A model generated the notes under the pieces. That model worked only from the letters and a program-made list of their open reading frames with translations, was not told the origin of the DNA and made no database searches. A program made the position numbers and the translations under genes. Shown here piece by piece: positions 8,447 through 16,885 of a DNA stretch of 49,680 nucleotides (its first letter is position 1; every line of letters starts with the position of its first letter). This stretch comes from Candidatus Rokubacteria bacterium 13_1_40CM_68_15 (GTDB lineage Bacteria > Methylomirabilota > Methylomirabilia > Rokubacteriales > CSP1-6). The stretch is taken from the NCBI GenBank assembly GCA_001917585.1, contig MNEG01000010.1, forward strand, positions 1-49,680. The letters run 5' to 3'.

Positions 8447-9592
8447 ATGATCATCTCGCACGACGAAGCCTGCCGGTTGATCGAGACCCCGGCCGCCGGG
8501 CTCGACGATCTCCTCGCGCGCGCCGGAGACCTCCGCGATCGCGGCCGCGGGCGCACGGTGACGTTTTCGAAGAAGGTCTTCGTGCCGCTCACCACCCTCT
8601 GCCGCGACTACTGCGGGTACTGCACGTTCCGCCGCGATCCGGGCGAGCCTGGCGGTCACACGATGACGCCCGACGAGGTCGTCGCGCTCGTTCAGGCCGG
8701 CCAGCGTCTGGGGGCGAAGGAGGCGCTGTTCTCCCTGGGTGACAAGCCGGAGGCACGCTTTGCCGTGCAGCGCGAGTTCTTGCGCCGTCACGGCCACCGC
8801 ACGACGCTTCAGTACCTGCGCGCGATCTGCGAGCTCACGTTGGCCGAGTCGTCGCTCCTTCCTCACGTCAATCCGGGCGTGATGGGCGAGCGCGATCTGG
8901 CCGCGCTGCGCGAGGTCAGCGTCAGCATGGGCCTGATGCTCGAGAGCGTGTCGGCGCGGCTGCTCGGCGCCGGCCTCGCCCACGACAACGCGCCCGACAA
9001 GGTGCCGGCCCGCCGCCTGCGCACGATCGAGCTGGCCGGCAAGCTCCAGATCCCCTTCACCACCGGGCTCCTCATCGGCATCGGTGAGACGCCGCGCGAG
9101 CGGGTCGACGCGCTGTGCGCGATCCGCGACCTCCACGAGCGGCACGGCCACGTGCAGGAGGTCATCATCCAGAACTTCCGGGCCAAGCCGCGCATCCCCA
9201 TGCACGCGCAGCCCGAGCCGACGCTCGATGACCTCCTGCGCACCCTTGCGGTGGCCCGGCTCGTCCTCGGTCCCGACGTGAACATCCAGGCGCCGCCGAA
9301 CCTCACGCCCGGCGTCTATCCGCGACTGATCGCCGCCGGGCTCAATGACTGGGGCGGCATCTCGCCGCTGACGATCGACCACATCAATCCCGAAGCGCCG
9401 TGGCCGCTGATCCCCGAGCTGCGGCGCGCCACCGAGAGCCTCGGCTACACGTTCCGCGAGCGCCTCGCCATCTACCCCGAGTACGCGACGCGCCCAGAGT
9501 TCCTGGCCGAGCGCCTGCGCCCACGCGTCGGTGCGCTCATCGACGCCGACGGCCTCGTAAAGGAAGCCTATGAGCACTGGCGCGACTGGTAA
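8447..9592 (+). CDS. cofG: FO synthase subunit 1 (CofG)
   Basis: Radical SAM enzyme, 381 residues. With CofH it makes FO (7,8-didemethyl-8-hydroxy-5-deazariboflavin), the chromophore of coenzyme F420, from 5-amino-6-ribitylaminouracil and tyrosine. The [4Fe-4S] motif C-x3-C-x2-C is at C52, C56 and C59 (LCRDYCGYC). Other family features are GDKPEAR, HVNPGVM, GLLIGIGETPRER and IQAPPNLTPG. ATG at 8447 is preceded by GAGG with suitable spacing; an upstream extension would read through the repeated leader element and is unlikely. It overlaps cofH by 23 bases, so the subunits are made together. CofG and CofH are separate genes here, unlike the fused FbiC of actinobacteria. Confidence 0.95.
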   Translation: MIISHDEACRLIETPAAGLDDLLARAGDLRDRGRGRTVTFSKKVFVPLTTLCRDYCGYCTFRRDPGEPGGHTMTPDEVVALVQAGQRLGAKEALFSLGDKPEARFAVQREFLRRHGHRTTLQYLRAICELTLAESSLLPHVNPGVMGERDLAALREVSVSMGLMLESVSARLLGAGLAHDNAPDKVPARRLRTIELAGKLQIPFTTGLLIGIGETPRERVDALCAIRDLHERHGHVQEVIIQNFRAKPRIPMHAQPEPTLDDLLRTLAVARLVLGPDVNIQAPPNLTPGVYPRLIAAGLNDWGGISPLTIDHINPEAPWPLIPELRRATESLGYTFRERLAIYPEYATRPEFLAERLRPRVGALIDADGLVKEAYEHWRDW

Positions 9593-10844
9593 CGGCAGCT
9601 TCCCCGGCTTCACGCTCGACTGGGCCTCGACCGACGTCCGGCGTGTTCTCGGTCGCGCTCTCGACGGCGACGACGTGTCGGTCGCCGACGCGATCCTGCT
9701 CGCCGAGTGCGGCGGCCGTGACGTCCACGCGCTGACCCTGGTGGCCGACGAGCTGCGCCGGCGCCAGGTGGGCGACGTCGCCACGTTCGTGGTGAACCGC
9801 AACATCAACTTCACGAACGTCTGCATCAAGCACTGCACCTTCTGCGCGTTCAGCCGCGATCACCGCGAGGAGCAGGGCTACTTCCTGCCCATGGAAGAAG
9901 TGGTCCGCCGCGCCGAGGAGGCATGGTCGCTCGGCGCCACCGAGGTCTGCATCCAGGCCGGGCTGCCGCCGAAACTCGACGGCCGCTACTATATCGACCT
10001 CTGCCATGCCATCAAGCGCGCGGTGCCCGACCTGCATCTGCACGCCTTCTCACCCGAGGAGATCCTCTACGGCTCCGTTCGGTCCGGCCTGCCGATCAAG
10101 GACTACCTGATCGAGCTCAAGGCGGCCGGGCTGGGGACGCTGCCGGGGACGTCGGCGGAAATCCTCGACCAGGAGATCCGCGACGTCATCGCGCGTGGCC
10201 GCATCACGGTGGAGCAGTGGATCGAGGTCATCACGACCGCCCACGCGCTGGGGATCCGCACCACCTCGACGATCATGTACGGTCACGTGGAGACGCCCGC
10301 ACACTGGGTCCGGCACATGGCGCTGCTCCGCGCCATCCAGAAGGAAACCGGCGGCTTCACCGAATTCGTCCCCCTCTCGCTCATCCACTCCGAAGCGCCC
10401 ATGTACGCCAAGCGTCTGGTGCCCGGCGTGCGTCCCGGCGCCACCGGCGTCGAGGTCGTCAAGATGCACGCGCTGGCCCGCGTGATGCTTGGGGGCTCGA
10501 TCCCCAACATCCAGGCGTCGTGGGTGAAGGAAGGGCCGAAGCTGGCCCAGCTGCTCCTCGGCGCCGGCGCCAACGACCTCGGTGGAACGCTGATCAACGA
10601 GTCGATCTCGACGTCCGCCGGCGCCGGCTTCGGTCAGCTCGTCCCACCGGCCGAGCTCAAGCGCCTGGCGCGCGACGCCGGACGCGTTCCGGCCCAGCGC
10701 GACACGCTGTATGGTCTCCTCCACCGGTACGACTCGGCCGATGACGAGGCGTCGCCGCTCGACGCCATCGACAACGCCGAAGCGCGGTTCGGTTCATATC
10801 GCCGTCTCATCGCATCGGGTGAGTTTCGCTTCACGCGCGGGTAG
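9570..10844 (+). CDS. cofH: FO synthase subunit 2 (CofH)
   Basis: Second radical SAM half of FO synthase, 424 residues. It couples a tyrosine-derived radical to 5-amino-6-ribitylaminouracil. The cluster motif is C85-x3-C89-x2-C92 (CIKHCTFC), preceded by VVNRNINFTNVC as in CofH and related MqnC/MqnE proteins. Adjacency to cofG and the downstream cofD-cofC-cofE genes favours CofH over a menaquinone-pathway enzyme. GGTLINESIS near residue 340 is also typical of this family. It starts inside the end of cofG. Confidence 0.95.
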   Translation: MSTGATGNGSFPGFTLDWASTDVRRVLGRALDGDDVSVADAILLAECGGRDVHALTLVADELRRRQVGDVATFVVNRNINFTNVCIKHCTFCAFSRDHREEQGYFLPMEEVVRRAEEAWSLGATEVCIQAGLPPKLDGRYYIDLCHAIKRAVPDLHLHAFSPEEILYGSVRSGLPIKDYLIELKAAGLGTLPGTSAEILDQEIRDVIARGRITVEQWIEVITTAHALGIRTTSTIMYGHVETPAHWVRHMALLRAIQKETGGFTEFVPLSLIHSEAPMYAKRLVPGVRPGATGVEVVKMHALARVMLGGSIPNIQASWVKEGPKLAQLLLGAGANDLGGTLINESISTSAGAGFGQLVPPAELKRLARDAGRVPAQRDTLYGLLHRYDSADDEASPLDAIDNAEARFGSYRRLIASGEFRFTRG

Positions 10845-10912
10845 CCGTGTGCGGAGGCCTGTGGTATTAATTCACGTCACGTTTACTCTCACCCCCGAAC
10901 AGGAGGATGCCC

Positions 10913-11200
10913 GTGGCGAAGATGATGACGAAGTCTGCGACCCTTTCCTACCTTTCGCAGAAGACCAATCTCCCGAAGAAGCAAATCGCTGAACTCTTCG
11001 ACGAGACGTTGGGTCTGGCGTGTAAGGAAGCGAAGAACGGGTGGGTGCTGCCCGGGTTCGGCAAGCTCGTGCTCGCCAATCGCAAGGCGCGCATCGGCCG
11101 CAATCCGCAAACGGGCGAGCCGATCAAGATCCCGGCCAAGCGCGTGTGCAAATTCCGTCTCGCCAAGAGCCTGAAGGACACGGTGCTTGGCAAGAAGTAG
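10913..11200 (+). CDS. HU-family DNA-binding protein
   Basis: Histone-like HU/IHF-fold protein, 95 residues. The central part carries the conserved LPGFGKLVLANRKARIGRNP, then TGEPIKIPAKRVCKF, which corresponds to the DNA-binding arm of HU. The N-terminus differs from classical HU. An ATG at 10907 touches the AGGAGG ribosome binding site directly, so GTG at 10913, six bases after AGGAGG, is the better start. It interrupts the F420 genes between cofH and the gene before cofD, and nothing suggests a role in F420 synthesis. Its upstream gap (10845-10900) is AT-richer than its surroundings and may hold its own promoter, though I cannot define one. Confidence 0.88.
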   Translation: MAKMMTKSATLSYLSQKTNLPKKQIAELFDETLGLACKEAKNGWVLPGFGKLVLANRKARIGRNPQTGEPIKIPAKRVCKFRLAKSLKDTVLGKK

Positions 11201-11240
11201 GCGGGGGGCCGCCCCGCCGTCGGGCTCTCCTCCTGCGGGG

Positions 11241-11738
11241 GTGGGACTGGCGCCCACCCCCTCGCTGACCTCCGCGACTCTGCCGCGCGTCTGGCAGGGC
11301 CTGGGTTATCGCCTCTTGCCGGAGGCCACCGCCGCGCGTGCGCTCTTCGACTTCGCGGCGGTACCCTGGCCCACGCCCGACATGATCGCCTTCGCGTGGG
11401 GAGCATTCACCGGCGCCGACCGCCTCCTCGGAGCCCTGGCTGCCGAGGCGGACGAACGGTCGGTCATGTTCCACGGGCCCGTCGTCGTGACCGAGGACGA
11501 TCCGCTCGAGGTGGCCGCGCAGCTCGTCGCGGCGGCACTCGACCACACGGTAGCGCTCGGGATCGCGACCGTGTTCACCCGCCCGCTCGGCCTCGACCGC
11601 GTGTGGGTCCGTTTCGGTTTCATCCCGGTTCCGGAGAGCACGCTGCCGCGCCGGCTCGCCGGCCGGCCGGGCGCGGGTCTCTACGCCTGGCGTGGCGGCA
11701 CCGCGCTCTGGACGCTGCGCGAGTCACCGCGCTCCTAG
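11241..11738 (+). CDS. Hypothetical protein upstream of cofD
   Basis: Protein of about 165 residues if it starts at GTG 11241, which follows GCGGGG; a TTG at 11187 inside the HU gene is the only longer alternative. No confident family. The C-terminal part (LGIATVFTRPLGLDRVWVRFGFIPVPE) resembles the last strands of GNAT acyltransferases, where a GF motif follows the acceptor loop, but no clear acetyl-CoA-binding loop was found. Codon use is that of a real gene. It ends 7 bases before cofD and is probably cotranscribed, so it may be an accessory of the F420 pathway. Confidence 0.65.
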   Translation: MGLAPTPSLTSATLPRVWQGLGYRLLPEATAARALFDFAAVPWPTPDMIAFAWGAFTGADRLLGALAAEADERSVMFHGPVVVTEDDPLEVAAQLVAAALDHTVALGIATVFTRPLGLDRVWVRFGFIPVPESTLPRRLAGRPGAGLYAWRGGTALWTLRESPRS

Positions 11739-11745
11739 CATCGGC

Positions 11746-12693
11746 ATGCGCGTCACGGCCCTCGCCGGGGGCACCGGTGCCGCCAAGCTCATCCGCGGTC
11801 TTGCCGCCATCCTGCCGCCGTCTCATCTCACCGTCGTCGTCAACACCGGCGACGACGCGAGGATCTGGGGTCTCCACGTGTCACCGGATCTCGACAGCGT
11901 CACGTACGCGCTGGCCGGCCGCCTCGACATCGCTCGCGGCTGGGGACTCCACGACGAGACCTTCAACTGTCTCGACGCCATGGCTCATCTCGGCGCCGAG
12001 ACCTGGTTCAATCTCGGCGATCGCGATCTCGCCACGCACCTCTTCCGCACCGAACGCCTGACCGCCGGCGAGCCGCTGTCGGCGGTGACGGCGGAGCTGG
12101 CGCGCCGTCAGGGTGTCGCCGCGCTCATCTTGCCGATGAGCGATGATCCGGTCCGGACGAGAATCCTGACGTCGGATCTGCCCGGGGCGAGCGATGGCTG
12201 GCTCGACTTCCAGGAGTACTTCGTCCGCGAAAAAGCCAACGTCGCCGTAATCGACATCGCTTATGCCGGCGCCGGGAACGCGAGACCAGCGCCCGGTGTC
12301 GTCGATGCGATCGCCGGCGCCGACGTCGTGGTCGTCTGTCCGTCGAATCCCGTGACGTCGATCGGGCCCATCCTGGCCGTCCCGGGACTGGTCACGGCAC
12401 TTCACGACACGAGGGCGCGCGTCATCGGCGTGAGCCCCATCGTCGGCGACGCGCCGGTGAGCGGCCCGGCCGGCGCGCTGATGCGCGCGCGCGGGCTGCC
12501 CGTCTCACCCCTCGGCGTCGCTCAGGCCTACGGTGGCTGGCTCGACTCGCTCGTCGTCGACACGCGCGACGCCACCCTGGCTCCGGCCCTGCGGGATCTC
12601 GGTATCGCGCCAGTGGTCGTCGACATCATCATGACCGACCACGTCCGCGAGGTCGCGCTCGCGAGCGTGGTGCTCGACGGGGCGGGCTCATGA
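11746..12693 (+). CDS. cofD: 2-phospho-L-lactate transferase (CofD)
   Basis: CofD/FbiA enzyme, 315 residues. It transfers the phospholactyl (or phosphoenolpyruvyl) group from the GDP-activated precursor to FO, giving F420-0 or its dehydro form. The N-terminal GGTGAAKLIRGL loop and VVVNTGDDARIWGLHVSPDLD are family hallmarks that bind the substrates and Mg. Also seen are LPMSDDPVRT and NPVTSIGPILAVPG. ATG at 11746 was chosen because the protein begins directly with the first strand. It overlaps cofC by ATGA. Confidence 0.95.
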   Translation: MRVTALAGGTGAAKLIRGLAAILPPSHLTVVVNTGDDARIWGLHVSPDLDSVTYALAGRLDIARGWGLHDETFNCLDAMAHLGAETWFNLGDRDLATHLFRTERLTAGEPLSAVTAELARRQGVAALILPMSDDPVRTRILTSDLPGASDGWLDFQEYFVREKANVAVIDIAYAGAGNARPAPGVVDAIAGADVVVVCPSNPVTSIGPILAVPGLVTALHDTRARVIGVSPIVGDAPVSGPAGALMRARGLPVSPLGVAQAYGGWLDSLVVDTRDATLAPALRDLGIAPVVVDIIMTDHVREVALASVVLDGAGS

Positions 12694-13355
12694 TCGTGTG
12701 CGCGGTGCCGGTCAAGGATCTCGTCAACGCCAAGCAGCGACTGATCAAGGCGCTGGCGCCCGACGAGCGGATGGCGCTGGCGCGGGCGATGCTGCGCGAC
12801 GTGCTGCGCGCCGCCGCCGCCGCCCGGCTCGACGCCCTGTGGGTGATCACGCGGGATGACGAGGTGTCCGCCATCGTCCGCGCGCTCGGCGCCAAGGTCC
12901 TCGGCGAGCCGGAGAACCGGGGCCACACCGCCGCAGTGGCCCTGGCCCAGCAGCACGCGGCGCGGGCCGGCGCGCAGGTCTTCCTCACCATCCCCGGCGA
13001 CGTGCCGCTCGTCACGGCGGAAGAGATCCAAGCCCTCGCGGCCGCAGCGGCTCGGCCGGCGTCGGCCGTCTTCACGCCCTCGCGCTCGCGCCTCGGCACC
13101 AACGGGGTGGCGCTCGCGCCACCGACCGTGATGCCGCTCGAGTTCGGCGAGCCGTCCTTCGACAACCACCTGGCCGTTGCGCGCCAACGCGGTCTGAAGC
13201 CCGAGGTGCTGGCGCTCCCCGGCCTCGGCGTGGACATCGACTGCCCCGAGGATCTGCCTGTCCTGCTCGCCGAGGGCGCCGCCACCGAGAGCCGACGGTT
13301 GCTCGCGCGGTGGGACGTCGGCGCGCGCCTGGCCGCGACGGCCATCCAACGATGA
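12690..13355 (+). CDS. cofC: 2-phospho-L-lactate guanylyltransferase (CofC)
   Basis: Nucleotidyltransferase of 221 residues that activates 2-phospholactate, phosphoenolpyruvate or 3-phosphoglycerate with GTP for CofD. It starts MIVCAVPVKDLVNAKQRL, the typical family start where the Lys/Gln/Arg stretch binds the nucleotide, followed by GDVPLVTAEEI (metal-binding Asp) and GVDIDCPEDL. It overlaps both neighbours by ATGA, consistent with tight coupling of the three enzymes. Which three-carbon acid is used cannot be told from the sequence. Confidence 0.93.
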   Translation: MIVCAVPVKDLVNAKQRLIKALAPDERMALARAMLRDVLRAAAAARLDALWVITRDDEVSAIVRALGAKVLGEPENRGHTAAVALAQQHAARAGAQVFLTIPGDVPLVTAEEIQALAAAAARPASAVFTPSRSRLGTNGVALAPPTVMPLEFGEPSFDNHLAVARQRGLKPEVLALPGLGVDIDCPEDLPVLLAEGAATESRRLLARWDVGARLAATAIQR

Positions 13356-14107
13356 GCGTGCCCCGATACGAGGTCATCGGCGTGGAGGGCATCGGCGAAG
13401 TCCGGCCGGGCGACGACGTCGCGGGCCTGATCGTGGACGCGGCGGCGCAGCAGCGCACACCGCTCGCCACCGGCGACGTGGTCGTGATCAGCCAGAAGAT
13501 CGTCTCCAAGTCGGAAGGCCGGCTCGTCCGTCTCACCGACGTGACGCCGAGCCCGGCGGCGCTCTCGATGGCGGCGCACCTCGACCGCGATCCTCGCCTG
13601 GTCGAGGTCATCTTGCGAGAATCGCGGCGGATCGTGCGTATGGACCGCGGCATCCTCATCTCCGAGACACACCATGGCTGGGTCTGCGCCAATGCGGGCG
13701 TCGACCAGTCGAACGTCGACCGCGAAGCGGTGGCGCTGTTGCCCGAGGATCCTGACCGCTCCGCCCGCATGCTGCGCGAGCGCCTGCGCGAGCGCGCCGG
13801 CGGAGACGTGGCCGTCATCGTCGCCGACACGTTCGGCCGCCCATGGCGGGAGGGGCTGACGAACATCGCGATCGGGGTGAGCGGCATCGCGCCGCTCCAG
13901 AGCTACCTCGGGCAGCGCGACCCGGCCGGCCGCGAGCTCCAGGCCACCATCCTCGCGGTGGCCGACGAGGTGGCGGGCGCCGCCGAGCTCGTCATGGGCA
14001 AGCTCGCTCGCATCCCCGTCGCTCTCGTGCGGGGCCTCGACCTTCCGGCCGGTGAGCATGGCTCCAAGCCGCTGCTGCGCGATCCCGCCCGCGATCTGTT
14101 CCGCTAG
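13352..14107 (+). CDS. cofE: Coenzyme F420-0:L-glutamate ligase (CofE)
   Basis: GTP-dependent ligase of 251 residues that adds the gamma-linked glutamate tail to F420-0. Family motifs: DVVVISQKIVSKSEG near residues 43-56, DQSNVDREAVALLPEDPD, and VIVADTFGRPWREGLTNIAIG. It is a stand-alone CofE, without the C-terminal nitroreductase-like domain of actinobacterial FbiB. If the organism uses the phosphoenolpyruvate route, the dehydro-F420 reductase must be encoded elsewhere. ATG at 13352 overlaps the cofC stop. Confidence 0.94.
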   Translation: MSVPRYEVIGVEGIGEVRPGDDVAGLIVDAAAQQRTPLATGDVVVISQKIVSKSEGRLVRLTDVTPSPAALSMAAHLDRDPRLVEVILRESRRIVRMDRGILISETHHGWVCANAGVDQSNVDREAVALLPEDPDRSARMLRERLRERAGGDVAVIVADTFGRPWREGLTNIAIGVSGIAPLQSYLGQRDPAGRELQATILAVADEVAGAAELVMGKLARIPVALVRGLDLPAGEHGSKPLLRDPARDLFR

Positions 14108-14116
14108 GAGATGACG

Positions 14117-14827
14117 ATGGATCTTCCGCCGTCGATCGGTTTGCCGAACGGGCCGAGGATCGAGGCCCCGAAGGGGCGGCTCGTGAACATCGCCATCCTC
14201 GGCGGCACCGGCAAGGAGGGCGCAGGGCTCGCCATCCGCTGGGCGCTGGCCGGTCATTCCATCATCATCGGGTCGCGCGACGCCGAGCGCGCGCGGGCCA
14301 AGGCCGCCGAGCTGCGCGAGATCGCCAAGAAGCTGCCGATCGTCGGCCACACCAATGCGGAGGCCGCCGAGCTGGGCGACGTCGTCGTGGTGGCGCTGCC
14401 GGCGACGGGGTTGCAGGCGACGCTGCCCGAAGTGGCGAGCGCCTGTCGCGGCAAGATCGTGGTGAGCACCGTGGTGCCGCTGACCTTCGGCGGGCCGCGT
14501 CTCTTCACGCCTCCGCCCGCCGGCTCGGCGGCCGAGGAGGTGCAGGCGCTCCTGCCCGAAGCCACGGTGGTGGCGGCGTTCCACCACATCGCCGCCCACG
14601 AGCTGGCCGAGCTCGACGAACCGATCAACTGCGATCTCCTCGTCTGCGGTCACGACGCCGACGCCAAGGAGACCGTGGCCGAGTTGGGCCGCTCGATGGG
14701 GCTCCGGTCGATCGACGCCGGCCCGCTGTCCAATGCGGGGCCGGTCGAGGGCATCACCGCGGTGCTCGCCACGATCAATCGCCGCTACAAGATCAAGAAC
14801 GCGGGCATCAAGATCACCGGACTCTAG
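14117..14827 (+). CDS. F420-dependent NADP reductase
   Basis: F420H2:NADP+ oxidoreductase (Fno/NpdG family), 236 residues. A Rossmann motif at about residues 24-38 (IAILGGTGKEGAGLAI) binds NADP. It is followed by the family segments IIIGSRDAERARAKA, VVVALPATG and FHHIAAHEL, the last near the F420 site. It moves hydride between F420 and NADP, providing F420H2 for the LLM-type oxidoreductases. An AGGAG at 14106-14110 touches ATG 14111, so ATG 14117 is the better start. It lies 9 bases after cofE and closes the F420 operon. Confidence 0.93.
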   Translation: MDLPPSIGLPNGPRIEAPKGRLVNIAILGGTGKEGAGLAIRWALAGHSIIIGSRDAERARAKAAELREIAKKLPIVGHTNAEAAELGDVVVVALPATGLQATLPEVASACRGKIVVSTVVPLTFGGPRLFTPPPAGSAAEEVQALLPEATVVAAFHHIAAHELAELDEPINCDLLVCGHDADAKETVAELGRSMGLRSIDAGPLSNAGPVEGITAVLATINRRYKIKNAGIKITGL

Positions 14828-14850
14828 ACCGTCCGACCGAGGAGCCGCGC

Positions 14851-15930
14851 ATGGCCGAGTCAGCGATCACCGTCAGCCATACCCGTCTGCAGGAGTTCAT
14901 CGTCACCGCCCTCGTCGCCATGAAGATGCCGCGAGCCATCGCCGAGGTGACGGCCGGGCTCATGGTTCGCACCGACCTGCGCGGTGTCGACTCGCACGGG
15001 ATCGGCATGCTGCCGCGCTATCACGAGCTGTGGCAGGCCGGCTACATCCGAATGGACGCCGAGCCGTCGGTGGTGCGCGATGAAGTGGCCACCGGTCTGC
15101 TGGACGGGCAGAAGGGCCTCGGCCACTACGTCTCGACCCAGGCGATGAAGAAGTGCATCGAGAAGGCGCGGACGTACGGCCTCGGCATGGTCGCCGTCCG
15201 CAACTCGGGCCACTACGGCGCGGCCGCCAACTACTCGATGATGGCGCTCGAGCACGACATGATTGGGCTGAGCATGACGAACTCACCCTACGTGGCCATG
15301 GTCCCGACGTTCGGCCGCAAGGCCATGCTCTCGACCAATCCGCTCTCGTTCGCCGCGCCGGCCGGGCGGCACGCGCCGTTCGTTCTCGACATGGCGACGA
15401 CGACGGTGGCCATCGGCAAGCTCTCGGTCGCGTCGCGCTGGAACAAGCCGATCCCGTCAGGCTGGGCGCTCGACGATAGCGGCACGCCCACCACCGATCC
15501 CTTCGTCGCGCTGAAGCACCGCCTGGTGACGCCGCTCGGCGGCACGCGTGATCTCGGCAGCCACAAGGGCTACGGGCTCGGCGTGATGGTCGACATCCTC
15601 TCGGGCGTGATGAGCGGCGCCGTCTATGGCGACCTGTTCTACCGCAGCGACCGGCAGGAGCGCCGCGTCCAGGACGTCGGCCACTGCTTCGCCGCCATCG
15701 ATCCGGTCCGCTTCCGCCCGCTGGGCGAGTTCAAGCACGACATGGACGACATGTTCGAGGCGCTCAAGAGCTCGGCCAAGGCCGACGGTCATACGCGGAT
15801 CTGGATTGCCGGAGAACCCGAGGCGGAGTCGGAGCGGAAGCGGCGCCGGGACGGCATCCCGCTGGCGCCGGCACTGCTCGCTCAGTCCAACGAGATGGCG
15901 CGAGGGTTGGGGATCGCTCCGATGGTATAG
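14851..15930 (+). CDS. Type-2 malate/L-lactate dehydrogenase (Ldh/YlbC family)
   Basis: NAD(P)-dependent 2-hydroxyacid dehydrogenase of the malate/L-lactate/sulfolactate family, 359 residues, unrelated to the Rossmann-type enzymes. Family features: DLRGVDSHGIGMLPRY at about 44-59 with the catalytic histidine of the SHG motif, RNSGHYGAAANYSMMA, MLSTNPLSFAAPAG and DLGSHKGYGLGVMVDILSG. The ribosome binding site GAGGAG sits before ATG 14851. The substrate (malate, lactate, sulfolactate or ureidoglycolate) cannot be assigned. It follows the F420 reductase by 23 bases and could be in the same transcript, but it is not a known F420 gene. Confidence 0.88.
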   Translation: MAESAITVSHTRLQEFIVTALVAMKMPRAIAEVTAGLMVRTDLRGVDSHGIGMLPRYHELWQAGYIRMDAEPSVVRDEVATGLLDGQKGLGHYVSTQAMKKCIEKARTYGLGMVAVRNSGHYGAAANYSMMALEHDMIGLSMTNSPYVAMVPTFGRKAMLSTNPLSFAAPAGRHAPFVLDMATTTVAIGKLSVASRWNKPIPSGWALDDSGTPTTDPFVALKHRLVTPLGGTRDLGSHKGYGLGVMVDILSGVMSGAVYGDLFYRSDRQERRVQDVGHCFAAIDPVRFRPLGEFKHDMDDMFEALKSSAKADGHTRIWIAGEPEAESERKRRRDGIPLAPALLAQSNEMARGLGIAPMV

Positions 15931-15946
15931 GGAATTCCTTTCCGTC

Positions 15947-15975
15947 TTGACAGTGCTATAGGCGGCCCGTAGAAG
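15947..15975 (+). promoter_or_regulatory. Sigma-70-type promoter before the lone receiver gene
   Basis: TTGACA at 15947-15952, a 17-base spacer and TAGAAG at 15970-15975. Transcription would start about 15982, only some six bases before the ATG at 15988, which has no ribosome binding site. The message would be nearly leaderless. Confidence 0.55.
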
Positions 15976-15987
15976 TACGCCTGCGCC

Positions 15988-16398
15988 ATGTCGTCGAAGA
16001 AAAGCCGTGCGGAGCTGTCGGGCATCCACGTGGTCGTCATCGACGACAATGAAGATGCGCGCACGATCATGAAGATGGTCCTGGAGGCCCACGGCGCCTT
16101 CGTGATTGTCGCGGCATCGGCGCGAGACGGTCTCGCCACGCTCGGACAGATCGCGCCCGATATCGTGGTCGTCGATCTCACCATGCCGACCGAAGACGGG
16201 TACTGGTTCATCGGCCAATTGAAGGCGCAGCGTCGCGACGGTGGCGGCTCGCCGCCTCCCGCCATCGCGGTCGGCGCGGTCGGCGAGGACGAGAGCAACA
16301 CTGCGATGAGGGCGGGCTTCGACGCCTTCGTGCCCAAGCCGGTGGAGGTAGACCGTTTGTGTGAGGCCATCCAGCGGCTGGCCAGCAAGAAGTCGTGA
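15988..16398 (+). CDS. Stand-alone response regulator receiver protein
   Basis: Single receiver domain of 136 residues with no output domain. Acidic pair D19-D20 (VIDDNED), phospho-acceptor Asp63 (VVDLTMP) and the conserved Lys-Pro near the C-terminus (VPKPVE) are present, so it should be phosphorylatable. Such CheY-like proteins relay phosphate or bind targets. It is a single-gene unit: it has its own promoter-like sequence and converges with the membrane-protein gene at 16436. Its partner kinase cannot be named. Confidence 0.9.
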   Translation: MSSKKSRAELSGIHVVVIDDNEDARTIMKMVLEAHGAFVIVAASARDGLATLGQIAPDIVVVDLTMPTEDGYWFIGQLKAQRRDGGGSPPPAIAVGAVGEDESNTAMRAGFDAFVPKPVEVDRLCEAIQRLASKKS

Positions 16399-16435
16399 GC
16401 CGAGCGCGACGTCCCCCCCCGGGCGGTCCGCTGAA

Positions 16436-16885
16436 TCAGCTCCGGGAGATCGCCAGCCCCAGATATACGATGACGACGCCGAGCAGCAACGCGATGCGAT
16501 CCAGCCATGCGATCGCGCCGAGCGCTGACGTGGGATCTCCGCCCGAGGCCACGAGGCGATTCAGTCGCGTCACCTCACCGAAATCTCGCCGCCCGGCCAG
16601 CGTGGCCAGCACGAGAACGAGACCGAACTTGCCGGCCAGCAGCAGCGCGGCGCCCGACTGCATGACGCGATCGAGCGGCCCCAGGCGCGTGACGTTGTAG
16701 AAGCCGGTCAGCACGACGATCGCCAACGCCGTCCACGCCACCGGCCGCCCGCGGCGCGCGGCCAGGGCGAACGCCGCCACGTCGCCTCGCCGCGCCATTG
16801 GCAGCAGCACGTGAGCCTGGTACATGACGCCGCCCATCCAGACGACCACGCCGAGGACGTGGAGCCAGACTGCGACCAGCGTCAT
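16436..16885 (-). CDS. CopD-like integral membrane protein
   Basis: Membrane protein of 149 residues with four hydrophobic segments (about 2-24, 50-68, 78-98 and 128-147). The first segment carries WLHVLGVVVWMGGVMYQ, resembling the CopD/DUF2269-type proteins, in which the histidine may bind heme or metal. The function in such stand-alone proteins is unknown. ATG at 16885 overlaps the HAD phosphatase stop by ATGA, so the two are cotranscribed. Confidence 0.75.
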   Translation of the reverse strand: MTLVAVWLHVLGVVVWMGGVMYQAHVLLPMARRGDVAAFALAARRGRPVAWTALAIVVLTGFYNVTRLGPLDRVMQSGAALLLAGKFGLVLVLATLAGRRDFGEVTRLNRLVASGGDPTSALGAIAWLDRIALLLGVVIVYLGLAISRS

